From Niveispirillum irakense DSM 11586 (GTDB lineage Bacteria > Pseudomonadota > Alphaproteobacteria > Azospirillales > Azospirillaceae), in assembly GCF_000429645.1 (NCBI RefSeq), contig NZ_KE386934.1, forward strand, positions 62,001 through 126,000: 64,000 nucleotides of DNA, given 5' to 3'. Shown here one piece after another: positions 34,047 to 43,006 of the stretch. Position 1 is the stretch's first letter; every line of letters starts with the position of its first letter. The notes beneath the pieces are model-generated. The model worked only from the letters and a program-made list of their open reading frames with translations, was not told the DNA's origin and did no database searches. The translations under genes were made by a program, and so were the position numbers.

Positions 34047-35366
34047 TTATCCGGCGATTAATTGCGCCTGCCGAATGGCAAAACGGTCCGTCATGCCAGC
34101 GATATAATCCAGCAAGGCACGTACCCAGCCGGCCCGGTCATAGGGGATGGCGTGGATATCGGGCACCGTTTCCAGCAGGGAGGCGAAGCGGCGCGGCAGA
34201 TCACCCTCCGGCCCCGTCGCCTCCCGCGCCAGCATCGCTTCGCCATAGGCTTCCAGCAGGATGGTCACCGTGCGGGCGGCGACGATATCGGTTTCGCACC
34301 GCTGCTGGCCGCGATAGATGCGGGTATAGCTGACCTCGGAAATATCTTTCAGGGCGTCCTTGCGCTCAATCATGTTAAGCAGCGGGCCAACGGGCCGCCC
34401 TTCCATGATATCGGCCAGCTTCTCCTGGAAGGCGATGCCGGCATCCTGAACCAGCCGGTCAATGGCGCGGGCGCGCAGGTAGATCAGCCGCCGATCCTCG
34501 CCATCAATGGCATCATATTCGGCCCGGTCCCATTCGATCAGCGGCTCCAGCAACTCCTCCGCATCGGTGAAGGAGAGCATGCGCATCTTCACCGCATCCT
34601 CAATATCGACGATGGAATAGCAGGCATCATCCGCGGCCTCCACCAGATAGGCCAGCGGATGGCGGCACCAGGCATCGCGGCCGATGGGCAGCAGTCCCAA
34701 CTCTGTCGCCACATCGGCCATCAGGGCAGTTTCCGACCCGAAGAAGCCATATTTGCGCTTATGCGGCCGCGCCTCCCCCGCCGTGGCCGGTGCGCTCCAC
34801 GGATATTTTCCATAGGCGCCCAAGGTGGCGGCGGTCAGTTGCAGCCCACCGGTGGCGCGCCAGCCCTGCAGGCGCGTCAGCACCCGGAAACCCTGGGCAT
34901 TGCCCTCGAAATTCCGCAACTCGTTACATTGCTGCCCGTCAAGGCCGTCCAGGATACGCGCGCCCAGCGTGCTGCCCTTGAACCAGTCGGAGATGATGTC
35001 TTCCCCGGTATGGGCAAAGCAGGGGGTACCCAGATCATGGGCCAACGCGGCAGCGGCCACGATATTACCGATATCGAAGGGCGTGGCCGGCACGGCATCC
35101 TGACCATAGCGGGCAATGATCTCCGCCCCGGCCCAACTGCCCAAGGATCGACCAACCCGCGCTGCCTCCATCGAATGGGTCAGGCGGGAGCGCACATAAT
35201 CCGACCCACCAATGCCATGCACCTGCTGCTTGTCCGACAGGCGCCGGAAGCTGGTGGAGAATGTGATGCGGTCAATATCGATCTCAAACGCGCTGCGATA
35301 GGGCAATTCCGGATCGCGGCCGGGCTTCGCCAGACGCTGACGGGACAGAAGTTGGTTCCAGCGCAT
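34047..35366 (-). CDS. dgt: Deoxyguanosinetriphosphate triphosphohydrolase (HD domain)
   Basis: A 439-residue HD-family enzyme that hydrolyses dGTP (or other dNTPs) to nucleoside and triphosphate. Metal ligands are H64 (SRLTHSMEAARVGRSLG), H110-D111 (ALAHDLGTP) and a later Asp. The overall sequence (MRWNQLLSRQRL, FSTSFRRLSDKQQVH) places it with the E. coli Dgt-like clade rather than the short alphaproteobacterial dNTPase. The usual HDLGHPPFGHAGE segment reads HDLGTPCFAHTGED here, a variant noted for follow-up. It is divergent from erpA. Confidence 0.9.
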   Translation of the reverse strand: MRWNQLLSRQRLAKPGRDPELPYRSAFEIDIDRITFSTSFRRLSDKQQVHGIGGSDYVRSRLTHSMEAARVGRSLGSWAGAEIIARYGQDAVPATPFDIGNIVAAAALAHDLGTPCFAHTGEDIISDWFKGSTLGARILDGLDGQQCNELRNFEGNAQGFRVLTRLQGWRATGGLQLTAATLGAYGKYPWSAPATAGEARPHKRKYGFFGSETALMADVATELGLLPIGRDAWCRHPLAYLVEAADDACYSIVDIEDAVKMRMLSFTDAEELLEPLIEWDRAEYDAIDGEDRRLIYLRARAIDRLVQDAGIAFQEKLADIMEGRPVGPLLNMIERKDALKDISEVSYTRIYRGQQRCETDIVAARTVTILLEAYGEAMLAREATGPEGDLPRRFASLLETVPDIHAIPYDRAGWVRALLDYIAGMTDRFAIRQAQLIAG

Positions 35367-35418
35367 CTTCCTGCACCCTCCCTCGGCGCGATCCCCGCTT
35401 TGACGAGCGGGTCATGGG

Positions 35419-35439
35419 CGCTTACATAGGGTGTAAGCG
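35419..35439. promoter_or_regulatory. Palindrome CGCTTACA-N5-TGTAAGCG between dgt and erpA
   Basis: Perfect eight-base arms in the 109-base divergent region, 52 bases after the dgt start going outward and 37 bases before erpA. It is shaped like a dimeric repressor site, possibly iron- or stress-related given erpA; the protein is unknown. Confidence 0.5.
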
Positions 35440-35475
35440 TTTGTCCAGACGTTAACGGATCAAGGATCGTCCGCC

Positions 35476-35856
35476 ATGTCGATTTCCCCCGCCCCCAATG
35501 CGCCCGCGGCCAATCCGCCCGCCGATGGACGGGCCATGACCCTGTCCGCCAGTGCTGCCGCCCGCATCATCAAGCTGGCGACAATGGAAGGTGATCCCAA
35601 CCAGATGCTGCGCCTGACGGTTTCCGGCGGCGGCTGCTCCGGCTTCCAATATGGGTTCAGCTTCGACAATAATGTGAACGAGGATGACCATCTGTTCACC
35701 CGCGACGGTGCGCGCATGGTGGTGGATGACACCTCGTTGGACCTGCTGGCCGGGGCGGAAGTGGATTTTGTGGAAGATCTGATGGGAAGTTACTTCAAGG
35801 TCGCCAACCCCAACGCCGCTTCCTCCTGCGGCTGCGGCAGCTCCTTTTCGCTTTAA
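35476..35856 (+). CDS. erpA: Iron-sulfur cluster insertion protein ErpA (A-type carrier)
   Basis: A 126-residue A-type carrier. The three cluster cysteines are C54 (GGGCSGF), C118 and C120 (SSCGCG); the SYFKVANPNA segment precedes the last two. The N-terminal 20 residues are a low-complexity Pro/Ala extension. It delivers 2Fe-2S or 4Fe-4S clusters to target enzymes such as IspG/IspH. Followed 30 bases later by xthA, with which it is probably co-transcribed. Confidence 0.93.
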   Translation: MSISPAPNAPAANPPADGRAMTLSASAAARIIKLATMEGDPNQMLRLTVSGGGCSGFQYGFSFDNNVNEDDHLFTRDGARMVVDDTSLDLLAGAEVDFVEDLMGSYFKVANPNAASSCGCGSSFSL

Positions 35857-35886
35857 TAACGCCCCGCACGCCTGAAAGACGATGCC

Positions 35887-36666
35887 TTGAAGATCGCCAC
35901 CTGGAACGTCAATTCCGTCAAAGCCCGGCTCGCCAATGTCACCGGCTGGCTGGGGGCCACCAGCCCCGATATCGTGCTTTTTCAGGAAATCAAAAGCGAG
36001 ACGGCCTCGTTCCCCACGGCCGCATTCGAGGAACTGGGCTATCACGTCCAGGCGGTGGGGCAGAAAAGCTATAATGGCGTCGCCCTTCTGTCCAAGCTAC
36101 CGGCAGAAGACATCATTACCCGCCTACCCGGTGAGCCGGAGGATAAGCAGGCCCGTTATGTAGAGGCCACCGTTGGCGGCATCCGGGTCGCAAGCCTCTA
36201 TCTGCCAAACGGCAATCCGGTGGGGACGGAAAAATATCCCTACAAGCTGCGCTGGATGGAACGGCTGCGCCTGCACGCCGCCACCCTGCTGGAAAGTGGC
36301 ATGCCGGTTGTGCTGGGCGGCGACTATAATGTCATCCCCGCCCCTGCCGATGTCTATGATCCGGTGGGATGGGCGGAAGACGCGCTGTTCCGACAGGAAA
36401 CACGGCTGAAATTCCAGGAAATCCTGGCGCTGGGTTACACAGAGGCATTCCGGGCCCTGCATCCGGGCCTTACCCGCGCCTATAGTTTCTGGGATTACCA
36501 GGCCGGCGCCTGGCCGCGCGACATGGGCCTGCGCATCGATCATTTCCTGCTATCTCCACAGGCGGCTGACCGGCTGGTGGCGTGCGAGATCGACAAGGGT
36601 CCGCGCGGGCAGGAGAAAGCCTCCGATCATACGCCAGTGGTTCTGGACCTGCGCGCGCCGGACTGA
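35887..36666 (+). CDS. xthA: Exodeoxyribonuclease III
   Basis: A 259-residue AP endonuclease / 3'-5' exonuclease of the base-excision repair pathway. Motifs: KIATWNVNSVKARL at the start (N7), FQEIKSE with E34 as metal ligand, GGDYNVIP, and the C-terminal SDHTPVVLDL. The start is a TTG (35887); no in-frame ATG fits. Located right after erpA. Confidence 0.95.
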   Translation: MKIATWNVNSVKARLANVTGWLGATSPDIVLFQEIKSETASFPTAAFEELGYHVQAVGQKSYNGVALLSKLPAEDIITRLPGEPEDKQARYVEATVGGIRVASLYLPNGNPVGTEKYPYKLRWMERLRLHAATLLESGMPVVLGGDYNVIPAPADVYDPVGWAEDALFRQETRLKFQEILALGYTEAFRALHPGLTRAYSFWDYQAGAWPRDMGLRIDHFLLSPQAADRLVACEIDKGPRGQEKASDHTPVVLDLRAPD

Positions 36667-36745
36667 CCCGTTCCCTTTCCCGGAACCACCCCCCTCCTGC
36701 TGCGTTCCCTTTGCATCGGCAAATGGAATAAAGCAGGAGGATGCC

Positions 36746-37066
36746 ATGCTGGATAATGACCGTATCCGCCAACGTGCCCATGAGATATGGGAGCGCGAAG
36801 GGCGCCCCCTGGGGCGGGAAGCCCAGCATTGGGAACAGGCCCGAAACGAAATTGCCCAGCAAAAGGTTCAGGACGGCGCACGGGCAGAAAGCAACGCGAC
36901 CCTGCCGCCATCCCATGAGGCCAAGCCGGGGAATCTTTTCAGTGATCCGGACAATCCCAATCGGATTGATAAAACCGACATAACACCAGGGCTCGGGATC
37001 GAGAGAACCGATGATACTCATCTCGTGTCGACCGAAACCCAGGGTGTGCCCAAAGAGCAACGCTGA
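36746..37066 (+). CDS. DUF2934 domain protein
   Basis: A 106-residue soluble protein. RIRQRAHEIWEREGRPLGRE (residues 6-25) followed by HWEQA is the DUF2934 signature, a short helical segment found in many small alphaproteobacterial proteins of unknown function. The remainder is polar and probably disordered. A strong AGGAGG precedes the ATG. A terminator follows. Confidence 0.85.
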   Translation: MLDNDRIRQRAHEIWEREGRPLGREAQHWEQARNEIAQQKVQDGARAESNATLPPSHEAKPGNLFSDPDNPNRIDKTDITPGLGIERTDDTHLVSTETQGVPKEQR

Positions 37067-37130
37067 CCTTTTATATCGGATGGATAATACTCGCCATCCG
37101 TATGCTCACTTTAATACAATATTAACTATA

Positions 37131-37166
37131 AAGCCCTGCCCTAATTCGGCAGGGCTTTTTCTTTTA
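37131..37166 (+). terminator. Rho-independent terminator after the DUF2934 gene
   Basis: A ten-base stem AAGCCCTGCC / GGCAGGGCTT with a seven-base loop followed by TTTCTTTTA. Confidence 0.88.
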
Positions 37167-37500
37167 TCTACATGATTAAAAATCATATTTTTGGCGACTG
37201 GCCCTTTTCGCCGGCAAATATCGGTAAACGCTTTAGGTGAAATACACCTGGATGAAGTTCCACCTAAACAGATCAGTGCAATAACCTTGACACAAGAAAC
37301 ATAATATGGAATGTTATCCCAAAATATGAAACCAAAATGAGGGAGGGCGACAGCCCGGCAGGTGCAAGGCAGGTGGTTTCCCCCTGCATGGGCTTTGCCA
37401 AATCATCTTTGAAAAATAGCAGTCCTGATGCCGACGGTGCCTGCGTGCCCGTCGGCCTGTCTGTCCCCCGTGACGACAGACGAAGATATGGGAGAGAATC
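37167..37500 (+). promoter_or_regulatory. Promoter and structured leader of the TonB receptor gene; no gene
   Basis: This stretch holds several signals before the receptor ATG. TAAACGCTTTA (37224-37234) and nested inverted repeats AGGTG-N5-CACCT (37235-37249) and TTTAGGTG...CACCTAAA (37232-37268) look like LacI- or similar repressor sites. TTGACA at 37287-37292 may be a -35 element. Two consecutive hairpins follow, GCCGACGG/CCGTCGGC (37430-37456) and TCTGTC/GACAGA (37460-37480), just before the ribosome site GGGAGAGA. The leader would be roughly 180 nt long. Confidence 0.5.
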
Positions 37501-40197
37501 ATGGGAAGTGTTGAGTTCCAGCGCCGCCAGCGCCTGCGTAACAGTGTTTCGTCCACCGCCCTGGCGATTGGCAGCGTCGTCCTTCTGCTGGGTGCCACCC
37601 CCGCACTTGCGCAGTCGAACCCGCCGCCGGCCGATAGTGGCGAAGTTGAATCGCTTGACGAAATTATCGTTACCGGCATCCGCCGTTCGCTGGAGCAGGC
37701 GTTGAGCGCCAAGCGCGACGCCACCCAGGTGCTGGACGCCATCTCGGCAGAAGATATCGGCAAGTTCCCGGACAAGAATATCGGCGAGGCGCTTCAGCGC
37801 GTCACCGGTGTGCAGATTTCGCGCAACGCCGGTGAGGGCTCCACGGTCAGCATCCGTGGTGCAGACCCGTCCCTGAACCGCGTTGAAGTCAACGGCACCT
37901 CTGCCCTGTCGACCACGGTCGGCGGCGGCCGCGACGTCGATTTCCGCGATATGCCGGTTGAATTCGTCAATCGCCTGGAAGTCGTGAAGTCGGTTACGCC
38001 TGATATGACCGAAGGCGGTCTTGGCGGCACCGTGCGCATTATCACGCGCCGTCCGTTCGACAGCGATGAGCCGTTCATTGCCGGCTCTTTGCAGGGTATC
38101 TGGGGCGAGACGTCTGAAAAGACCGATCCGAAGGCTGCCATCATCGGCGCCACCCAGCTTGCCAACGGCACGATCGGCGTGTTGCTGGGCGCCACGTATG
38201 AGAACCGCAACATTTCCAACCACGAAGCCCGTACCACCGGCTGGCGTCAGATCGCTGACCAGAATGGTGATGGCGTGCGTGAGTTCGCGCCCGATATTCC
38301 GCGCTATGCCATCAACCGTCTGGAAACCGAGCGTATCGCGCTGAACGGCATCGCCGAATGGCGTCCGACCGATCGGTTCAATCTGGCGCTGGAAGGCAAT
38401 TATTCCCGCGGCAAGCAGGATGTGGACTCCCAGTTCTTCCAGCTTTCCACCACCGGCAGCGGCGTGATCATCGACAGCGCCAACACGACTGTCGGGCCGG
38501 ATAACACTGTCTCCCATATCGAATTCACCAACAATCCGGCCGCCGCTCCCGGCCAGCAGTTGGCAGCAACCTACCGTAATATCCTGGGCAGCCTGACCCG
38601 CACCCAGTGGAACACGTCCCTGTCGGGCAAGTGGGAAGCAACCGACAATCTGACCCTGTCGGCCCGTGGTTCCTATGCCCATGCCCGCGCCTTTAACAAC
38701 GAAATCAACGCCGTCGCCGACGTTATCGGCTTCGACCGTCTGATCGTTGACTACAACAACAAGGAGCAGGCGCCGGATATCCGCGTGTCGTTCGATCCGA
38801 CCAAGGCCGATGGCATTGATCAGCTCAACGCCCGCTGGCGTCCGCGCTACAATGACCAGGATGAGTGGGATGGCAAGTTCGACGCCGAATATAAGTTCGA
38901 CGAAGGCTTCCTGACCGCGCTGAAGGCCGGTGTGCAGGTTCGTCGCCTCACCGCCGACAGCCGTTTCTACACCTCCGACAATATCATCAACGGCATCACC
39001 AATCCGGCGGACCTGCCGCGCATCCAGCAGATTGTGAACAACAACGCCACGCTGGGCGATGTGAAGTTCTTCAAGACCGGTACGCTCGGCTTCAACCCCA
39101 GCATCCCGTACTGGCTGAATCTGGGTGACGATGTTGTGAACGCGATCGGCCTGGTCGATCCGTACAACAACCCGTCTTACCTGGAGACCTGGAAGGTCGT
39201 CGACAAGAACCTCGCTGGCTATGTCCAGGCTGCGTTTGAGTTCGATATCGGTATCCCGGTGTCCGGCGTTGCCGGTGTCCGCGCCGTGAACACCAAGACC
39301 GTATCGTCGGGCTATAGCCAGACCACCCAGACCGGCGGTGTGGTGCGCTATGATCCGGTGGAATATTCTGGTGAATATACCAAGTACCTGCCGGCCCTGA
39401 ACCTGAAGTTCGACATCATCCCGAACGAGCTGCAGGGCCGTCTGACGGCAACCAAGGTGCTGGCTCGTCCGACCCCGCAGCAGTTGGCCCCGCGTCGTTC
39501 GCTGGACGCCGTCGGTTTCACCGGCTCGCGTGGCAACCCGGACCTGCAGCCGTTCGAAGCCACGCAGTATGACGCTGGTTTTGAATATTACATCAACCGG
39601 ACCAGCTTCCTGTCGGCAACCTATTTCCGCAAGGAAATCGGTTCCTTCATCCAGAACACCACGGTTCCGGAAGTGGTGGACGGCATCACCTATGCGGTGG
39701 TTGTGCCCACCAATGGCTCGGAAAAAGTGACGGTCAATGGCCTGGAAGCCGGTGTTCAATATGGCTTCGATTTCCTGCCGGCCCCGTTCAACAATATGGG
39801 TATGATCGCCAACTACACCTACTCCAAGGATAGTGGCTACGAGGGGACGGACCGCTTCACCGGTGAAGGGCTGAGCTTCCCTGGCCTGTCCAAGAACAGC
39901 TACAACCTGTCCGGCTATTACGAGGATGAGAAGTTCAGCATCCGCGCCTCGTATAACTGGCGTTCCAAGTACCTGATCACGGCCAGCGGCCGTGGCGGCA
40001 ATCCGGAGTTTGGTGAGGCGTTCGGCCAGCTCGACGCCTCGGCCAGCTACAATATCGACGACAATTACTCCGTGTTCCTGGAGGCTGTTAACATCCTTGA
40101 TGCAACCCGCATCGAGAATGCCAACAGCGAATATCGTCGTACGATCCTGGATACGTTTGGTCGCCGCGTCTATGCTGGCGTTCGCGCCAGCTTCTGA
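37501..40197 (+). CDS. TonB-dependent receptor, Xanthomonas/Caulobacter type
   Basis: An 898-residue outer-membrane receptor: signal peptide (about 1-38, ending ALAQ), TonB-box-like LDEIIVTG at 52-59, plug domain (ISAEDIGKFPDKNIGEALQR, VSIRGADPSLNRVEVNG) and a 22-strand barrel ending in GVRASF with the terminal phenylalanine needed for outer-membrane insertion. This subclass (TIGR01782-like) imports oligosaccharides in Xanthomonas and Caulobacter. Codon use is biased to CGT, GGT and CCG compared with its neighbours, suggesting high expression. It stands in its own unit with its own leader and terminator. The substrate is probably a glycan, by context. Confidence 0.93.
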   Translation: MGSVEFQRRQRLRNSVSSTALAIGSVVLLLGATPALAQSNPPPADSGEVESLDEIIVTGIRRSLEQALSAKRDATQVLDAISAEDIGKFPDKNIGEALQRVTGVQISRNAGEGSTVSIRGADPSLNRVEVNGTSALSTTVGGGRDVDFRDMPVEFVNRLEVVKSVTPDMTEGGLGGTVRIITRRPFDSDEPFIAGSLQGIWGETSEKTDPKAAIIGATQLANGTIGVLLGATYENRNISNHEARTTGWRQIADQNGDGVREFAPDIPRYAINRLETERIALNGIAEWRPTDRFNLALEGNYSRGKQDVDSQFFQLSTTGSGVIIDSANTTVGPDNTVSHIEFTNNPAAAPGQQLAATYRNILGSLTRTQWNTSLSGKWEATDNLTLSARGSYAHARAFNNEINAVADVIGFDRLIVDYNNKEQAPDIRVSFDPTKADGIDQLNARWRPRYNDQDEWDGKFDAEYKFDEGFLTALKAGVQVRRLTADSRFYTSDNIINGITNPADLPRIQQIVNNNATLGDVKFFKTGTLGFNPSIPYWLNLGDDVVNAIGLVDPYNNPSYLETWKVVDKNLAGYVQAAFEFDIGIPVSGVAGVRAVNTKTVSSGYSQTTQTGGVVRYDPVEYSGEYTKYLPALNLKFDIIPNELQGRLTATKVLARPTPQQLAPRRSLDAVGFTGSRGNPDLQPFEATQYDAGFEYYINRTSFLSATYFRKEIGSFIQNTTVPEVVDGITYAVVVPTNGSEKVTVNGLEAGVQYGFDFLPAPFNNMGMIANYTYSKDSGYEGTDRFTGEGLSFPGLSKNSYNLSGYYEDEKFSIRASYNWRSKYLITASGRGGNPEFGEAFGQLDASASYNIDDNYSVFLEAVNILDATRIENANSEYRRTILDTFGRRVYAGVRASF

Positions 40198-40228
40198 TCC
40201 GGTATCCATTCCAGTATCTGTAAAAATG

Positions 40229-40265
40229 GCGTGGGGGGAGCGATCCTCCCACGCTTTTTCTTTTC
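40229..40265 (+). terminator. Terminator after the TonB receptor gene
   Basis: A stem GCGTGGGgGGA / TCCTCCCACGC with a short loop is followed by TTTTTCTTTT. Confidence 0.85.
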
Positions 40266-40322
40266 GCCCCCGTGTCTTCGCCATGCTGATATCAACGCAG
40301 AAGCGACCGACCGGAGAGAACC

Positions 40323-41414
40323 GTGACCAGCCACCGCCGCGCCCCGCCCGCCGCCATCCTGTTACTGTCCCTGGCCCTTGCCGGTTGCACGGCATCACGC
40401 CAAGTCGCCCCCGCTGCGCAGGCAACAACATCCGGTTGGGCGCTTGCGATCCATGGGGGTGCCGGCGTCATGGACCGGGAAACCATGTCGGCGGATACCC
40501 AGGCCGCGTATCGCGCAGCACTTCAAGCCGCGCTGGATAAAGGGGCAAGCGTTCTGAACCAGGGTGGGTCCGCCCTGGATGCGGCAGAAAATGTTGTCCG
40601 CACGCTGGAGGATGATCCTCTGTTCAATGCCGGGCGCGGGGCGGTGTTCACGGCAGCGGGGCGGAACGAGTTGGACGCTGCCATCATGGATGGCGCGACA
40701 GTGAAGGCAGGTGCTGTTGCCGGTATCACGGGCACCCGCAACCCGATCAGCCTGGCCCGCGCCGTGATGGAAAAATCGCCCCATGTCATGTTGATCGGCG
40801 CCGGGGCGGAAACATTCGGTCAGCAGAACGGCGTGGAACAGGCTGCCCCCGCCTGGTTCTTCACCGAACGGCGCTGGCAGTCCTTGAAACGCACGCTCGC
40901 CGAGCGCGGCCTGCCTGTGCCTGCCCGCCCACCGGGCGTCGGACCGGAACCGGTGCCGGTGGCAAAAACCGACCAGATGCCCGAAGATCGCAAGTTCGGC
41001 ACCGTCGGCGTTGTCGTCCGTGATCGTGCCGGTCATCTCGCTGCCGCCACCTCCACCGGGGGAACGACGGCGAAATTATGGGGCCGTGTCGGCGATGTGC
41101 CGATCATTGGCGCCGGCACCTATGCCAATGATGAAAGCTGTGCAGTATCGGCCACCGGGACGGGGGAATATTTCATCCGTCTCGGGGTGGCGCGGGAAAT
41201 CTGCAATCTTGTGACCTATAAAGGCTTGAGCCTGCAACAGGCCGCCGACGAGGTGATACAGAAGCGCCTGACCGCCCTGGGCGGTGATGGCGGGATCATT
41301 GCCGTAGCCCCGGATGGCACCCTGGCCTGGAGTTTCAATACATCCGGCATGTACCGCGCCCGCCAGTCAGAAGGACAGGCACCGGTTATCGGCATTTTCA
41401 GGAATGAGCCGTGA
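40323..41414 (+). CDS. Lipoprotein isoaspartyl peptidase / L-asparaginase (Ntn hydrolase)
   Basis: A 363-residue protein starting at GTG (40323, GGAGAGA before it). A lipoprotein signal (LALAGC, Cys22) tethers it to the membrane on the periplasmic side. The mature part is a type 2 asparaginase: WALAIHGGAGVM, FNAGRGAVFTAAGRNELDA, and the autoprocessing threonine T227 in KFGTVGVVVRD, then GGTTAKLWGRVGD and a CAVSATGTGEYF block. It would remove isoaspartyl or asparagine residues outside the cytoplasm. Its link to the neighbouring TonB receptor, if any, is unclear. Confidence 0.92.
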   Translation: MTSHRRAPPAAILLLSLALAGCTASRQVAPAAQATTSGWALAIHGGAGVMDRETMSADTQAAYRAALQAALDKGASVLNQGGSALDAAENVVRTLEDDPLFNAGRGAVFTAAGRNELDAAIMDGATVKAGAVAGITGTRNPISLARAVMEKSPHVMLIGAGAETFGQQNGVEQAAPAWFFTERRWQSLKRTLAERGLPVPARPPGVGPEPVPVAKTDQMPEDRKFGTVGVVVRDRAGHLAAATSTGGTTAKLWGRVGDVPIIGAGTYANDESCAVSATGTGEYFIRLGVAREICNLVTYKGLSLQQAADEVIQKRLTALGGDGGIIAVAPDGTLAWSFNTSGMYRARQSEGQAPVIGIFRNEP

Positions 41415-41420
41415 TGGTGA

Positions 41421-41467
41421 CATCAAGCAAACATGGAGGAAGTCACCTCCCCATGTTTGCCTGATGC
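41421..41467. terminator. Large bidirectional hairpin between convergent genes
   Basis: GCAAACATGG / CCATGTTTGC arms (41427-41460), extended outward by CATCA / TGATG with single bulges, between the asparaginase and the esterase stops. Confidence 0.75.
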
Positions 41468-41477
41468 CGTGGGATCG

Positions 41478-42992
41478 TTACTTTGCCGTCATTTCCATCA
41501 GATCCAACCGGGTCTTGAAAGGATCGGCAGTGAAGCGCGGACCTTCATTGGCAAGGTCCATGATCATGTCCTTGTTCGGATTATATGCCTGCCACGCCGG
41601 CAGCCCTTCGCCAGCAGGATTTCCATCGCGGGCAAACGACACGAAATAATCGTGATAGGCTTTTGACATGGCCTGATCAGCCGGGGTGACCGCCCCAGGA
41701 TAGCGGACATCAATGGTGCGGAAGGCATAGGGGATTTCGCTGGCATGGGTCGCGCCAAACATCTGGCCCCGCTGGCTTTCCGCGACATAGGAGAAACGAT
41801 AGGCAAAGGTTGGCAGCCCTGCCTTGGACCATTGCCGCGCCAGATGGCGTGCCGGTTCAATGAAAATGCGGTCGCCGACAATCTTCCAGGTGGTCAGCAT
41901 CGGCACCGGGCTGGCATAGGCGTCGCGCGCCGCCGCCTCATTGGCCCCGAAACCCTTGAACATCGCTTCCAGATCCCCAATGGGGAAACCATCCAGGCCG
42001 GTCGCGCCAATCATCAGCGGCATGTGCTGGAACCGGCCGGCAGCCACGCTATCCGCCGGCTCCTCCGTCAGGAATTTGCCGTCCTTCATGGGGCCGGCAT
42101 AATGATCGACGCCGGCACCCATGATCGCCCGCATATTCAGCCCATCCACGATACGATCGGCTGGAAGGGCACGCAGGGCGGCCAGACCCGCCGGCCCTGT
42201 ATCCTCAACCCCGGCATTGCGGGCGAAAGTCACGCCGCGCTTTTCCGCCTCTTCCAGCGACACAAGGCCCAGCCCCGTGGCGCGGCCGCCGCCCGACATG
42301 ATGATTGCCTTGTCGAACAGGCCCTTGGCGGCAGGAGCCGTCAGCATCACATGCACGGACCGACCGCCAGCGCTCTCCCCGAACAGGGTGACATTGGCCG
42401 GGTCGCCGCCAAAGGCTTCAATGTTGCGGCGGACCCATTTCAGGGCCGCCACCTGATCCATGAAGCCGAAATTGCCGGTCGGCGCTGATCCTGCCTGGGC
42501 GGTGAGCGCCGGATGGGCGAAGAAGCCGAAGCGCCCCACCCGGTAATTGAGGCTGACCAGCACCACGCCGCTCTGCGCAAAGGCCGATCCGTCATAAACC
42601 CCCGGCGAGGAGCCGCCATTGACGAAACCGCCGCCATAAATCCACACCATCACCGGGCGCTTCACGCCCGGTTGCGGCTTGGGGGCCCAGACATTGACAT
42701 AGAGGCAATCCTCCGCCATCGGCCCGCCCAGGGGAGCGGCATCACCGGGGAACGGGTTCTGCAGGCAGTCATAGCCATAGGTCGCGGCTTTGCGAACCCC
42801 CTCCCATGGCACAACCGGGGCCGGCGGCTGCCAGCGCAGCTCTCCCACCGGAGGGGCCGCATAGGGGATGCCCTTGAAGGCGATGATATCACCCTGCTCC
42901 ACCCCTTCCACCTTGCCGCCATCGACCGTGACCGGGGCGGCAAAAGCGGCGGGTGCCAGCAACAGCAGGGCAGCGACAAACAGATGGCGCAT
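41478..42992 (-). CDS. Secreted type-B carboxylesterase
   Basis: A 504-residue alpha/beta hydrolase with signal peptide (1-18, ending AFA-AP). The catalytic serine is S207 in GESAGG (205-210), the oxyanion loop IYGGGFVNGG precedes it, and a conserved disulfide pair C76/C96 (EDCLYVNVW) is present; the catalytic histidine probably lies in ATHASEIPYAF. The ATG at 42992 with GAAGGG before it is preferred to an in-frame TTG at 43010 that overlaps the GH3 gene. As the last gene of the TonB receptor-GH3-GH3 operon it may remove acetyl, feruloyl or other ester groups from the imported oligosaccharide; a specific substrate is not evident. Confidence 0.88.
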   Translation of the reverse strand: MRHLFVAALLLLAPAAFAAPVTVDGGKVEGVEQGDIIAFKGIPYAAPPVGELRWQPPAPVVPWEGVRKAATYGYDCLQNPFPGDAAPLGGPMAEDCLYVNVWAPKPQPGVKRPVMVWIYGGGFVNGGSSPGVYDGSAFAQSGVVLVSLNYRVGRFGFFAHPALTAQAGSAPTGNFGFMDQVAALKWVRRNIEAFGGDPANVTLFGESAGGRSVHVMLTAPAAKGLFDKAIIMSGGGRATGLGLVSLEEAEKRGVTFARNAGVEDTGPAGLAALRALPADRIVDGLNMRAIMGAGVDHYAGPMKDGKFLTEEPADSVAAGRFQHMPLMIGATGLDGFPIGDLEAMFKGFGANEAAARDAYASPVPMLTTWKIVGDRIFIEPARHLARQWSKAGLPTFAYRFSYVAESQRGQMFGATHASEIPYAFRTIDVRYPGAVTPADQAMSKAYHDYFVSFARDGNPAGEGLPAWQAYNPNKDMIMDLANEGPRFTADPFKTRLDLMEMTAK

Positions 42993-43006
42993 CGGAAATC
43001 CCTTCT

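Noticed and set aside
37273-40431. A minus-strand open frame of about 1050 codons
   Set aside because: It is the antisense of the TonB receptor gene; the coding strand has signal peptide, plug and barrel motifs, the antisense has none.
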